From VXRD01 sp965232265 (lineage in GTDB: Bacteria > Latescibacterota > UBA2968), in NCBI GenBank assembly GCA_965232265.1, contig CBDDPH010000002.1, forward strand, positions 2,604,001-2,668,000: DNA of 64,000 bases, read 5' to 3'. The position numbers and the translations under genes were made by a program. The stretch's first letter is position 1. The number at the start of each line of letters is the position of its first letter. Below, piece by piece: positions 35,069-44,084 of this stretch. The notes below the pieces were generated by a model. The model worked only from the letters and a program-made list of their open reading frames with translations. It was not told the origin of the DNA and did no database searches.

Positions 35069-35650
35069 TTAAGGTTTTTCCGATTCAGTTGCCAATCGCA
35101 TCTGAATGGCTTTGACCAGTTTTTCCTTTTGCTCTGCCAATGCTCTCATCAGACTTTGTTCCTGATTTAATAAATCAGCGAGGGCGACGATTCGCGCTTG
35201 TGTTTCCAGATTGGGGAGGGGGATTTCCAGAGCATCGAGAGCGGATTTGCCAATCATAATCATCGCCGTTCCAGTCGCCCTGCTGTGGAGAAATGCTTGG
35301 GATGAGGACAGGTTGATAAACCAGTATAGATACTCTGGAAGTACTTTTTCGCTTGTGGCTCGAATGATGAACAATGGGGCTGCAACAACCGCTCGGCCCA
35401 GTTCTCGGTCGATGATTGTCGCTGTCGTGGTTTTGCCCCGGGAGCGGAAAATCAAATCTTTGCACTGCACCAGATGGCGTTCATTGATGCCGTTGATGTT
35501 GAAGGTCGTTAGCGTGCGATAATCCAATTTATCTTCGGTCAGATCGCGCATCTGAATGACGGCCACATTCCCCTCCGCGTCCGGCTCAATGCGGGAACGA
35601 AAGGAGATGCCCATCTGTACGAGGGCGATGTCTTTGAGTTTGTATTTCAT
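35069..35650 (-). CDS. hsdS: Type I restriction specificity protein, half length (second single TRD)
   Basis: 193 residues from the ATG at 35650 (MKYKLKDIALVQMGISFRSRIE). It has a single recognition domain ending in GKSALDALEIPLPNLETQARIVALADLLNQEQSLMRALAEQKEKLVKAIQ, the helical spacer. The upstream extension of the frame to 35746 encodes unlikely sequence and no good ribosome site is seen for either start. This domain differs from the hsdS at 30299-30955, so the two halves would read different half-sites. It is the first gene of the island in transcription order. Confidence 0.8.
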   Translation of the reverse strand: MKYKLKDIALVQMGISFRSRIEPDAEGNVAVIQMRDLTEDKLDYRTLTTFNINGINERHLVQCKDLIFRSRGKTTTATIIDRELGRAVVAAPLFIIRATSEKVLPEYLYWFINLSSSQAFLHSRATGTAMIMIGKSALDALEIPLPNLETQARIVALADLLNQEQSLMRALAEQKEKLVKAIQMRLATESEKP

Positions 35651-35804
35651 TTCAGCCAATAAATAAGGGGTTCGCTGATTAAAAATTGCAATAAAGACTT
35701 TTCTGGAAAATAAAAAAAACGAATTTATTGTCAAATAAAATTTCACTGATGTTACAATTGACGGGCAGGCACGGGCGGGTTACAAACCCGCCCCTACATT
35801 TTGC

Positions 35805-35876
35805 CTTTCATCTGCGCCTATCTGCGTTCATCTGCGGATTCTTTGGGTTTTGCCTTTCATCTGCGGATCAGCATGA
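35805..35876. repeat. Interspersed CATCTGCG repeat cluster
   Basis: Three copies of CTTTCATCTGCG/TTCATCTGCGG lie in 72 bp between hsdS and the sulfatase stop. The word TTTGCCTTTCATCTGCG also occurs at 31353. The cluster marks the outer edge of the restriction island, while 28440-28490 marks an inner joint. Confidence 0.65.
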
Positions 35877-37557
35877 CCCGCCGCACGTCCATCACCTGTG
35901 AATGGGGTACGTCGAGGGCGCGCAAGGTCAAGGTGCCTTTGCCCCCATTTAGATGGATTATTCCCAATGTCAGTGGCTCGAAATCTTTCACATAGGACTC
36001 GCCGCCGCGGGGATAGCGGTCATCCGCCGCGCCGATTTGTGGTGGATCGTGTGCGTCGGTCACCTGTCCTTGCACTTTTGTCGCCTGGCCGTGTACGGGG
36101 TGAAATGACAGTTCGACGGTTGATCCTATGTCTTCTTCCGGGCATGTATAATAAACCGCTGCCTCATAGTCGCCGGTTGTGCCGACTTCGATATCCCAGG
36201 TCATCCGATCCCCCACCTGGGTCCAGTGCGTAAAATAAGAACAGTTGGGCGCGCCGGCGCTGCGCTGGACTGTGCCGTGATGCACGCCGTCTCGCGCGGG
36301 CAAGCGGGTCGTTTTCCAGTAGCCCGTGGCAAAGGGACGGTCGTCATCGACGGGCAAGACTTCGGCGTGATATTTTGCTACTGTATCTGACAATTCTGCG
36401 TGAACATCGGGGTGTTCTTTTGACACATCGGTTGTCTGTCCGCCATCGGCGGCCATATCGTATAACTTGCCCTCTGTGTCCAATCGGAAGCGCTGATTGC
36501 GCGCGCTCAGTTGTGCCCGCTGGTGTGATAGGATGATGCGGTCTGACCATTCGACTTCTTCGCCCAATAGCAGGGGTTTGAGGCTGCGTCCATCCATGGG
36601 TTTTTCAACTTTCAGGTCGATACCCGCAAGGTCGGCAAAAGTGGGCAATAGATCAATCGCGCCGGCGATTTCTTCAATGACTGTACCCGCTTGAATATGC
36701 CCCTTCCAGCGCATCAAGCCCGCCACGCGCACGCCGCCTTCATCTGTGGATCCTTTTGTGCCTTTCATCCCGCCATTCCAGCGCGCGCCATTGGGTCCAT
36801 TGTCTCCAAAATAAAATACAATGGTGTTTTCCGCGATTTCCAATTCGTCGAGTTTGTCCAGCAATCGTCCCACGTTCCAATCGATGTTTTCACACAGGGC
36901 GAGTGCCGCCCGCGTGCGTACTATTTCTTCTTGGTCGGGATTGGTCGCCCGCAGCTCAATCGGTTTGTCGCGGAATGGTTCGTAAAACTCGTCGGGGACC
37001 TGAAAGGGCGTGTGTGGGATATTGTAGGGGAGATAACAGAAGAAGGGTTGATCGCGTTCGACATTTGCTGCCATAAAATCCATGGCGCGGTCTGTACACT
37101 CATCGGGTAGGTACCCCTTTCCGCGCGTGAGTTCGCCATTGTGTTCGAGTTCGGCATCGAAATATTGTCCCCAGTGTCCGGAACAGAACCCAAAAAATTC
37201 GTCAAATCCCCGCGCATTGGGGTGATAGGGATGTTGCGTGCCATTGTGCCACTTGCCATAAGCCCCCGTGGCGTATCCAGCAGCTTTGAAGACATCGGCA
37301 ATTGTTGTTTCATCGAGGTTCAATCGCTCGGCACCCGTGCTCACGCCGTGGACTCCGCCGCGCAGATGGTAGCGTCCCGTCAAAAACTCCGCTCGCGTGG
37401 GCGCGCATACCGGGCAGACGTAAAACCGGTCGAATAACGCGCCGTCTCGCGCGAGGGAATCCACATTGGGCGTGTTGAGATTTGTGTTGCCGTGTACACT
37501 CAAATCGCCCCAACCCTGATCGTCGGTCAAGATTACGAGAATATTTGGTCTGGTCAT
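35857..37557 (-). CDS. Sulfatase (arylsulfatase A type)
   Basis: 566 residues. The metal and active-site motif ILVILTDDQGWGDL and the formylglycine motif C-A-P-T-R-A-x-x-L-T-G-R (Cys51) are intact, so a maturase elsewhere should convert the Cys. The C-terminal part beyond ~430 carries a beta-rich extra domain with THWTQVGDRMTWDIEVGTTGDYEAAVYY that resembles carbohydrate-binding modules. There is no signal peptide, so it appears cytoplasmic, or the leader was missed. Substrates are likely sulfated polysaccharide fragments. It overlaps the next sulfatase stop/start by 4 bp. Confidence 0.93.
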   Translation of the reverse strand: MTRPNILVILTDDQGWGDLSVHGNTNLNTPNVDSLARDGALFDRFYVCPVCAPTRAEFLTGRYHLRGGVHGVSTGAERLNLDETTIADVFKAAGYATGAYGKWHNGTQHPYHPNARGFDEFFGFCSGHWGQYFDAELEHNGELTRGKGYLPDECTDRAMDFMAANVERDQPFFCYLPYNIPHTPFQVPDEFYEPFRDKPIELRATNPDQEEIVRTRAALALCENIDWNVGRLLDKLDELEIAENTIVFYFGDNGPNGARWNGGMKGTKGSTDEGGVRVAGLMRWKGHIQAGTVIEEIAGAIDLLPTFADLAGIDLKVEKPMDGRSLKPLLLGEEVEWSDRIILSHQRAQLSARNQRFRLDTEGKLYDMAADGGQTTDVSKEHPDVHAELSDTVAKYHAEVLPVDDDRPFATGYWKTTRLPARDGVHHGTVQRSAGAPNCSYFTHWTQVGDRMTWDIEVGTTGDYEAAVYYTCPEEDIGSTVELSFHPVHGQATKVQGQVTDAHDPPQIGAADDRYPRGGESYVKDFEPLTLGIIHLNGGKGTLTLRALDVPHSQVMDVRRVMLIRR

Positions 37558-38903
37558 TGTGTCTCCTTTTTTATGGGATCATATTCCGGGTTTACGCACT
37601 GTTCTCCCCACTTCTCCAGCGCCCATCGCAAGCCGATTGCGGGTTCGGGATATTGGCCTTTGTCATCGGTTTGTGCAATCCATTGTGTCAGAATATCGCG
37701 GTGGTGTTGCAAGGCTTCGGCGTGGTCTGGATCATCTGCGAGGTTGTTCACCTCTTCGGGATCGGCGTCACAATCGTAAAATTCTTCTGCGATGCGTTCT
37801 TCTGCCCAGAAAAATGCCTGCTCGGGCGTTAGTTCGCCGTTGGCGTGCATGGTCCGCAGCAGTTCCATATAATCCGATCCATCGCGGTACTGCGCCTGCA
37901 TAAAAGGGCGATCTGTCATAAAGTTTCGCACATAGCGATACCGTTGGGTACGCACCGTGCGCATGCGGTCTATTGTGAAATCACAGCGGTCTTTTGCGGC
38001 AATCACGAAGTCGCGCTCGACGAAACGTTCGCCAAACAGATTTTGACCTTCCATGTAATCGGGCACATCGAGGCCGGCGAGCGCGAGAGAGGTGGGACCG
38101 ATGTCAATGCCGCTGACGAGGTCGGAGCGTACGCTTGCGGGTCTTACGATATCTGTATTGCCCTGCCAGGAAATCATCAATGGGATTTTGTGGCCCCCTT
38201 CGTAAATAAATTGTTTGTGCCGCGGCAACCGCATGCCGTGGTCGCTGAACAAAAAAATGATCGTGTTTTCGCGCAATCCATCTTCTTGTAGTCGCTCTAA
38301 GATCCATCCCACCTGTCGGTCTGTGTGCGAGATACAATCGTAGTGGAGGGCAATTTCTCTGCGGATGATTTCGTGGTCGGGATAGAACGATGGCACGGGT
38401 ACGGAGGCGGGATCGATGCCCGGGCTTTTGAGCAGGCCGATGCTTTTGCCACCCCGAAGCTGAATTTGTCCGAAGAATGGTTGACCCTGGGGACATCCGG
38501 ACCAGTCGCTTCCGTTTTCTGCCCCTTTGAAATCCATGCTTCCATGGTGGTTAAATAAGGTATCTAACTCGAAGACAAAGTTATAATGCGTTTTGCCTTC
38601 GTTAAATGTGTAATATCCGGCGTCTCGAAAATACTCGGGTATTGTCTTTATCCCTTCGGGTAAAAGGGGGTATGAACTGTTGTGGTTGTGCGCGCCTATG
38701 GTGGTTTGATACATTCCCGTAATGGTCGCTGAACGCGAAGGCGAGCAGACGCCCGAGGTTTGATACGCCCGATCAAACCGCACACCTGAAGCGGCGAGCG
38801 CGTCTATGTTCGGCGTTTGTATGGTCTGGTCGCCATAACAACTCATCCACGGGTTCACATCTTCCAGAAAAAGCCAGAGGACATTCGGACGGGGATTCGA
38901 CAT
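37554..38903 (-). CDS. Sulfatase (heparan N-sulfatase-like)
   Basis: 449 residues from the ATG at 38901-38903, with GGAGCAAAAA upstream. VLWLFLEDVNPWMSCYG is the metal-binding start, and GVCSPSRSAT contains the formylglycine Cys53 of the C-x-P-x-R type. DHGMRLPRHKQFIYEGG provides later metal ligands. The overall motif set resembles sulfamidase/iduronate sulfatase-like S1 sulfatases. No signal peptide is visible. It precedes a second sulfatase of different subfamily with a 4-bp overlap, so the pair may act stepwise on one glycan. Confidence 0.93.
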   Translation of the reverse strand: MSNPRPNVLWLFLEDVNPWMSCYGDQTIQTPNIDALAASGVRFDRAYQTSGVCSPSRSATITGMYQTTIGAHNHNSSYPLLPEGIKTIPEYFRDAGYYTFNEGKTHYNFVFELDTLFNHHGSMDFKGAENGSDWSGCPQGQPFFGQIQLRGGKSIGLLKSPGIDPASVPVPSFYPDHEIIRREIALHYDCISHTDRQVGWILERLQEDGLRENTIIFLFSDHGMRLPRHKQFIYEGGHKIPLMISWQGNTDIVRPASVRSDLVSGIDIGPTSLALAGLDVPDYMEGQNLFGERFVERDFVIAAKDRCDFTIDRMRTVRTQRYRYVRNFMTDRPFMQAQYRDGSDYMELLRTMHANGELTPEQAFFWAEERIAEEFYDCDADPEEVNNLADDPDHAEALQHHRDILTQWIAQTDDKGQYPEPAIGLRWALEKWGEQCVNPEYDPIKKETQ

Positions 38904-39059
38904 TTTTTGCTCCTTTGTTCGCGGATTAAACAGATGACGCGGATAACGCGGATGGGCGTGTGTCGCGTGTGATGTGGTGGACAGGTACACCGCTGCGTTG
39001 ATGAACTGATGGTGCAGTCATGCTCGGATTACTCGCCTTCATACCCCGTTCCGTTGATG

Positions 39060-39083
39060 AACTGGCCTGGGAGTCGGCCAGTT
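39060..39083. repeat. Perfect palindromic hairpin, copy 2
   Basis: AACTGGCC at 39060-39067 pairs with GGCCAGTT at 39076-39083 across TGGGAGTC. Compared with 31284-31307 the stem pair T-A has become C-G while the outer bases are the same, which indicates a conserved structure. It lies in the 197-bp gap between the sulfatase and M48 genes (38904-39100), which also contains two copies of CGTTGATGAACTG (38997 and 39052) and no gene. Confidence 0.65.
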
Positions 39084-39100
39084 GTACCCCATTCCGTCTA

Positions 39101-40252
39101 TTACTCGCTTCGCTCCGTTGTAGGCTGCGCCTGTGCGTCTATTCGCTTACACTGGCCTGCGCGAATGGCTTGTGCGAAACGCGCCCAGGTGGCGTCGGAG
39201 GCGATTGGAATGGGATCGACTTTCAGGGAATCTAAATAGGGCGATAGTGAACGAATGCGATTTTTTGTCAAGGGGTGGGTTGAGACATAGGCCAGACCAT
39301 CTGGCATATCTCCCGTTATTTCGAGAAGGATTTCAAATGCTTCGACCATTCCTTTTGGATCGATTTTCGCATCTATGATCATTTTCATGCCTTCGATATC
39401 CGCAGAGGACTCGTGGTCTCTCGAAAAACGGAGCGCACCCACCAGGGCGGCCCCGTCAAGCACGTAGTCCAAACCTTCACCACCACCGGAAATAGCGGCA
39501 ATCAGTGTGCGTGTAGAAATTTCTCGCAAGACAGCCCGGGTGCCGTGTCTCTGCACGACATGTTGCATCTCGTGTGCGATTACACCGGCGATTTGCTCGG
39601 CGGATTTTACGCGCTTTAGAAAGCCGGTTGTAATTGCCATATAGCCGCCGGGAAGCGCGTAGGCGTTTACGTGGGCGTTCTTTACGACGTAAATGCGAAA
39701 TGTATAGGGCAGGTTTGTCGGGGCGGTCAAACGGGCGGTGATTTCATCAAAGACCTCAGTGTATATTTCATCCTGGCAGCGGTCTTCTTTGGGGGCGATA
39801 TACGCGACAACGGATCGGCCGAGTGATTCTTCCCAGGCAACGGGCGCAATGCGTGCGATGCCATCGATGAATACGGGCAGAATATGGCCGTAGAGCAGCC
39901 AGATAATAAACACTATCGAAACGAGAGAAAAACCGACAAGCGGGACGCGATACCGGCGTCGCTTGGGATTGTGAAAGTTTGAAGTGGGGGTGCGTTCTCG
40001 GATGACCTCCAGAATTTGCACATCGTCTATGACCAGTGCTTGCCCAAAGGTGTCGCGCTTTTCAAACCGGACCAATTCTCCGCTGTGAAAGCCCTCGGTC
40101 TGACGAAAATTTCCGTAAGCCCAGATTTCAGATGGGCGGTCTGAAAATATTACCTCGAGGCCCTGCGGTAGAACTTCTACCTGCACGGCATGGGGCTGTG
40201 CTGTTTGCCCATCGTAAAAGTGCGCGTGCCACCTGTGTGTATCTCGTGCCAT
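39101..40252 (-). CDS. M48 family membrane metalloprotease
   Basis: 383 residues from the ATG at 40252. Residues ~1-100 are a beta-rich cytoplasmic domain (DVQILEVIRERTP) preceding one membrane helix (VPLVGFSLVSIVFIIWLLYG). The protease domain holds HEMQHVVQRHG, the HExxH zinc site, with a third ligand in the ESSADIEGMKM stretch. This layout fits the M48 enzymes that sit next to DUF898/YjgN proteins. Its start lies 4 bp downstream of the stop of the propeller-DUF898 gene, so the two are probably made together. Confidence 0.9.
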   Translation of the reverse strand: MARDTHRWHAHFYDGQTAQPHAVQVEVLPQGLEVIFSDRPSEIWAYGNFRQTEGFHSGELVRFEKRDTFGQALVIDDVQILEVIRERTPTSNFHNPKRRRYRVPLVGFSLVSIVFIIWLLYGHILPVFIDGIARIAPVAWEESLGRSVVAYIAPKEDRCQDEIYTEVFDEITARLTAPTNLPYTFRIYVVKNAHVNAYALPGGYMAITTGFLKRVKSAEQIAGVIAHEMQHVVQRHGTRAVLREISTRTLIAAISGGGEGLDYVLDGAALVGALRFSRDHESSADIEGMKMIIDAKIDPKGMVEAFEILLEITGDMPDGLAYVSTHPLTKNRIRSLSPYLDSLKVDPIPIASDATWARFAQAIRAGQCKRIDAQAQPTTERSE

Positions 40253-40256
40253 AGCT

Positions 40257-42668
40257 CTAGAACTCAAATTCAAAATCCAGGTAATCGCTCAAGCCTTCGC
40301 CCGTTGCTCCGGCGTCTGAAAAGTCCTGGGCAATATTGGAAAAATCAGGTGGGTCGGATAAAACGAGATAGTCGCACAAAAATCTGTTATTGCGGACCGC
40401 AACCCAGGGCCATGCCAGCCCCAGGGAAATGACGAGTAAAATGAAATTGCCCACTTTCAGCGAGAGAAGGCAACTGCCAACAACGGTCGAGTGAAATGAA
40501 ATGCCTTCAAATGTCGTGCGAGACCAATAGTAGCGCGTCTTGCGTGCCCAGTACCAATACCAGCACAGACCCAGCGTAAACGGTGTGAGTAACACCGCGA
40601 GTACAAAATGCCAGAATAGGGCGCGTCCCGTGCCAGTAAATCCAAAACGCCCTGTGCCAAAACGTATGCTATTGGTCAGGAATTGGCGAATCTCGGTTTC
40701 AAAATAGGGATAGTATAGCCCCAGGGTGAATATCGTTTTTAGCAGTCCGATATAATAGCGTTTAAAAAATGTTTTGCTATTGCCCCTGAAGGACAAACGA
40801 ATGCCCTGATAGGAAGTTCGGCTGAGCCTGAAACGCAGGGACCCCACAATGGCCAGTGGTAAAAATACAAAGAGCAGAAGCCCGTAAAACGCGAGCATGG
40901 TGATCCACTCGTGTGTCATATCTTCCCAGAAAAACGAGGGTATTTCCGAAATCAATACGATTGTGAGAATTAAAATAATGGCTTTAATCCAGCCAATGCA
41001 GAGTTCGCCGCCGGTGGTGTGGTTTGAGAACCGGCTGTTGTGCAATTCGGTTTGGCTGTGCATATAACGCCGAATTTTTGCCTTGCCCCAAAAATAATAG
41101 ATGCCGAGCGTGAGGAGGGTGAGCAACACATTGATCACAAATATGCCAAATAGACTGCTTCCATTTCCATGAAATTTGAGACGGAGGGGGTTATGATCTT
41201 CACTCAGTTCGGGCACGTTGAGCGGTTGCGCGGCTGCAGCGAGGATGACGATATAGAGCAAGCCAATGAGGACAATAACTGTGAACAGGATAAAAACAAG
41301 GTAGAAAATGGCACGGAACGTTGCCGAATCGATAAACCAAAAGGGACGAATATTTACATCACTGACAATCTCGCCGGGGGCTATGACTATGTCGCGTTCT
41401 CCACCCCAGGCATCCGGCACCTGGACCCTGTATTCGCCGGGCAAGACCCTCATTTCGTAAAAGCCCTGAGCATTGGTCACAGTGCTCGCTTTTACATGCC
41501 CTTTGGATGTTGTGAGCGATACTACAATGGGAGCTGGAGCGATTCCATCTCGATTTTCAACATATCCCGAAACACGCGCCCATCGCGTTGTATCGGGTTC
41601 AAATACCACAAGTGCTTGATTGGAAATTTGCAACGGCGTGTCTGACTCAAATACCGTCGATGTTGGTTTTCGGATCTGCAATAACAGTTTTCCATCTGCC
41701 AGTTCAGAAATTTTCAGAACGTGAGTGCCCGGTAATCCGTCCCTCTCTGTCAACACAAGCCACGATTGCCCGTCAAAGCGAACCAGACCGCTTTGTTCTG
41801 GATCTACAATATCATCATAGTGCATACCAAACCAGAAGGTGCCATCTCGCGCACAAAGTGCTGCTCGCACTTCATCAACGGGCATACCGGAAGCCGTGTT
41901 GATCACGCGCCATTTATCACCGTTATAGACAGAAATATTATTGCGATTGCCATGCGTACACCAGATGTCGCCATTTTTGTTTATGGCAATTCGATACACT
42001 TTCTGATTGCTTAAACCGTCTCCCCGATCATAATTGTGCCATTGCCCGTCTCGGTATTGGCTGGCACTTCTGTAAGTCGCAGCCCAGAGGTGGCCTTTTT
42101 GATCAACGGCCAGGTCGTAAATACGGTCGCTTCTGAGTCCTGTTTCAGTTGTGTGGTGATACCAGCGGTTATTGGAATACTCATAGATGCCGTAGCCATC
42201 GCTTGATCGGCGTTCATATAGGGGGTGAGCACGCATCCAAAATCGGCCTTTGCCATCTACAACCGCCGGGGGACTCACAATCAAATTCCATTTTAACTTT
42301 GTCTTTGTTGTCTCCCGTATCACACCGTCGTAGCGCGATACAATGAGTGAATCGCGGTCGTGCCCAAAAAACCACATGGAACCCGTTGAATCTTGCACTA
42401 TTGCGCTCACACGCCATCCTATGTTTGTCTTTGACAACTGGTTTTGCTTTAGCACAAAGACATCCTCTTGATACCCCCACCACATGCTGCCTTCTCGATC
42501 TATATAGGGCCATTCGCCGGCGTGCAAAAAAGCAGTGCCAGCTATAAGGCTCCAGCGGCCAGCATCGGTCGTGTTCTGAGAGACTAATGATACTTCCTGG
42601 GCACTGCCAGATGAGATGGTTCCCCAAAGAAGAAAAAAATAAACTGTCAAGTGAGATAGTGATTTCAT
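40257..42668 (-). CDS. Secreted beta-propeller fused to DUF898 (YjgN) membrane domain
   Basis: 803 residues. A signal peptide (LTVYFFLLWGTISSGSAQ) leads to a propeller of two-component-regulator repeats at ~30-365, with units such as VDQKGHLWAATYRS, INKNGDIWCTHGN and ARDGTFWFG. Residues ~370-435 form a carboxypeptidase-regulatory-like beta domain (VSGYVENRDGIAPAPIVVSL). After a membrane helix (RAIFYLVFILFTVIVLIGLLYIV) comes the DUF898/YjgN part with repeated GIYYFWGKAKIRRYM, GLYYPYFETEIRQF and GLCWYWYWARKTRYYW units. The propeller would be periplasmic and the repeats in the inner membrane. YjgN proteins are known next to M48 proteases, but I do not know this propeller fusion. Confidence 0.82.
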   Translation of the reverse strand: MKSLSHLTVYFFLLWGTISSGSAQEVSLVSQNTTDAGRWSLIAGTAFLHAGEWPYIDREGSMWWGYQEDVFVLKQNQLSKTNIGWRVSAIVQDSTGSMWFFGHDRDSLIVSRYDGVIRETTKTKLKWNLIVSPPAVVDGKGRFWMRAHPLYERRSSDGYGIYEYSNNRWYHHTTETGLRSDRIYDLAVDQKGHLWAATYRSASQYRDGQWHNYDRGDGLSNQKVYRIAINKNGDIWCTHGNRNNISVYNGDKWRVINTASGMPVDEVRAALCARDGTFWFGMHYDDIVDPEQSGLVRFDGQSWLVLTERDGLPGTHVLKISELADGKLLLQIRKPTSTVFESDTPLQISNQALVVFEPDTTRWARVSGYVENRDGIAPAPIVVSLTTSKGHVKASTVTNAQGFYEMRVLPGEYRVQVPDAWGGERDIVIAPGEIVSDVNIRPFWFIDSATFRAIFYLVFILFTVIVLIGLLYIVILAAAAQPLNVPELSEDHNPLRLKFHGNGSSLFGIFVINVLLTLLTLGIYYFWGKAKIRRYMHSQTELHNSRFSNHTTGGELCIGWIKAIILILTIVLISEIPSFFWEDMTHEWITMLAFYGLLLFVFLPLAIVGSLRFRLSRTSYQGIRLSFRGNSKTFFKRYYIGLLKTIFTLGLYYPYFETEIRQFLTNSIRFGTGRFGFTGTGRALFWHFVLAVLLTPFTLGLCWYWYWARKTRYYWSRTTFEGISFHSTVVGSCLLSLKVGNFILLVISLGLAWPWVAVRNNRFLCDYLVLSDPPDFSNIAQDFSDAGATGEGLSDYLDFEFEF

Positions 42669-42745
42669 TGGGCGATTATTGGTCTTTCAAATAAGTTTCT
42701 TGCCTGAAGCCCCTGGACGCCTGCTTAAAACATGCAGGCGTGACT

Positions 42746-42845
42746 GTCATTGCGGCATGCTTAAAGCCGCAATCCAGTGATTTTGACTTTCTTATATTCG
42801 TTTATCGGTATGACTATGTGGCGGTTTTGAAGTCACACATCGCGT
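42746..42845. repeat. Dispersed repeat, copy 2 (inverted relative to copy 1)
   Basis: Positions 42767-42845 match 18988-19066 in reverse complement at 76 of 79 bases. The element lies in the 203-bp gap between the DapA-family gene and the propeller gene, next to a GCCTGC-TTAAAA-CATGCAGGC palindrome at 42719-42740. Spacer contains no gene that I can see. Confidence 0.85.
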
Positions 42846-42871
42846 CCAGTCTATTAGTTGCAAAGGTCAGT

Positions 42872-43834
42872 TTAACCCGTCCGATCATCGTACTTGAGCC
42901 ATTCGGGGGGACCGTATAGCAGTGGCTTTTCGTTCCAGGTAAATAGCGGTTCGATGTCCCGCAAGATATCGTCGAGGGCTGCGTGGTCGTACGCATCTTG
43001 CGTTGGGAAACGGGTTGTCAAGCGGCTGTGGGAACTTTTGATGACTTGGCGGCGGCGCAGGATTTCGGGATAATTTGTGCCTTTTATTGTTTCGAGCGCG
43101 AATAAGGGGGCCATGATGCCATATATTCGTTTTGCCTCTTTCAAATCTCCCGCTTCCAGAGCATTCCACAGGCGCACTACGACATCTGTTATGTGACAGC
43201 CGGGCATTTGTCCGGCTACGCCGCGGGGGTGTTCGAGCAGTAAATAGCGACCGCTGGCGCCGCCAAATACGCCTTTCAATTTTGGGCCGGCCTGTTCGAT
43301 TATTCCCGTAACCATGTGTGTTGGGGGGAAGACCTCTTCTTTGACGTATTCGATGTGTTCTACTTCGTTGATCAAACGCACCACTGTGTCGATTGACAAC
43401 TCGCTGCCCCGCAGGTGATTTTGTATAAAAATTGGCATGTTCACTTCGCGGTCTATCGCCTGATAATAGTGTACCATAGTATCTTCGTCTTCGATTGGTT
43501 CCACATAAGGGGCCATTGCAATGACGCCATCGGCTCCCAATGCCTGTGCGTGACGCGCGAATATTGCGGCGTGATGACCACTCGCTCCCTGAACGCCGAG
43601 AATTACTGGTATGCGTCCGGCGACGTGTTCTACGACTATTTGCATCCCGTCCATGCGTTCCCGGTCGGTCAATACGGGAAAACTGCTGGCATTTACGGGC
43701 CAGACAATTCCGTGCGCGCCGCAGGTGATACAAAAATCCAGCACGCGCTTGAGATCGCCCCAATCGACATCTCCGTTTTGCACAAAGGGCGTTGAGGGTA
43801 TGGTAAATACCCCGCGAAATGTATCAGTACTCAT
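42872..43834 (-). CDS. Dihydrodipicolinate synthase/N-acetylneuraminate lyase family protein
   Basis: 320 residues, a (beta/alpha)8 class I aldolase. The family stretch GVFTIPSTPFVQNGDVDWGDLKRVLDFCI, then HGIVWPVNASSFPVLTDRERMDG, and the Schiff-base lysine in IEYVKEEVFPP on strand 6 are present; the DapA GTTGE is replaced by VNASS, so it is not a lysine-biosynthesis DapA. It probably cleaves or makes a 2-oxo sugar acid, which suits the enolase-type and sulfatase genes nearby. It is a single minus-strand gene. Confidence 0.88.
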   Translation of the reverse strand: MSTDTFRGVFTIPSTPFVQNGDVDWGDLKRVLDFCITCGAHGIVWPVNASSFPVLTDRERMDGMQIVVEHVAGRIPVILGVQGASGHHAAIFARHAQALGADGVIAMAPYVEPIEDEDTMVHYYQAIDREVNMPIFIQNHLRGSELSIDTVVRLINEVEHIEYVKEEVFPPTHMVTGIIEQAGPKLKGVFGGASGRYLLLEHPRGVAGQMPGCHITDVVVRLWNALEAGDLKEAKRIYGIMAPLFALETIKGTNYPEILRRRQVIKSSHSRLTTRFPTQDAYDHAALDDILRDIEPLFTWNEKPLLYGPPEWLKYDDRTG

Positions 43835-43956
43835 GTTGTCTCCTTTTTTTAAACACGATTGCGAAACAATATGGAGAAATAAAAAATAAGCTATGAAATT
43901 TTATCTCCAAACAAAAAAATCCGCCATTACTGTTGTGCAATAGCGGGCGACAATTA

Positions 43957-43998
43957 AAGCCCCCCGATGATCGCGTCACCGGGGGGCTTTTTTATTTT
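43957..43998 (+). terminator. Strong Rho-independent terminator on plus strand without an upstream gene
   Basis: AAAGCCCCCCG pairs with CGGGGGGCTTT around an inner TGA-TCGCG-TCA hairpin, followed by TTTTTTATTTTTTT. There is no plus-strand gene upstream, only the divergent start of the DapA-family gene. Either a short plus-strand RNA ends here or the hairpin blocks read-through toward that gene. Confidence 0.8.
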
Positions 43999-44040
43999 TT
44001 TCGAAGGATATGGGGATTATGTATTTAAGTGAACATGACT

Positions 44041-44073
44041 AAAAAAACTGGAGACCTCTTACACAGGTCTCCA
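44041..44073 (-). terminator. Rho-independent terminator of the 65-aa gene
   Basis: CTGGAGACCT at 44047-44056 pairs with AGGTCTCCAG at 44064-44073; the minus strand then reads a run of six T. It is 12 bp after the stop of the small gene, so that gene is a real transcription unit. Confidence 0.8.
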
Positions 44074-44084
44074 GCAAAAGCGAT

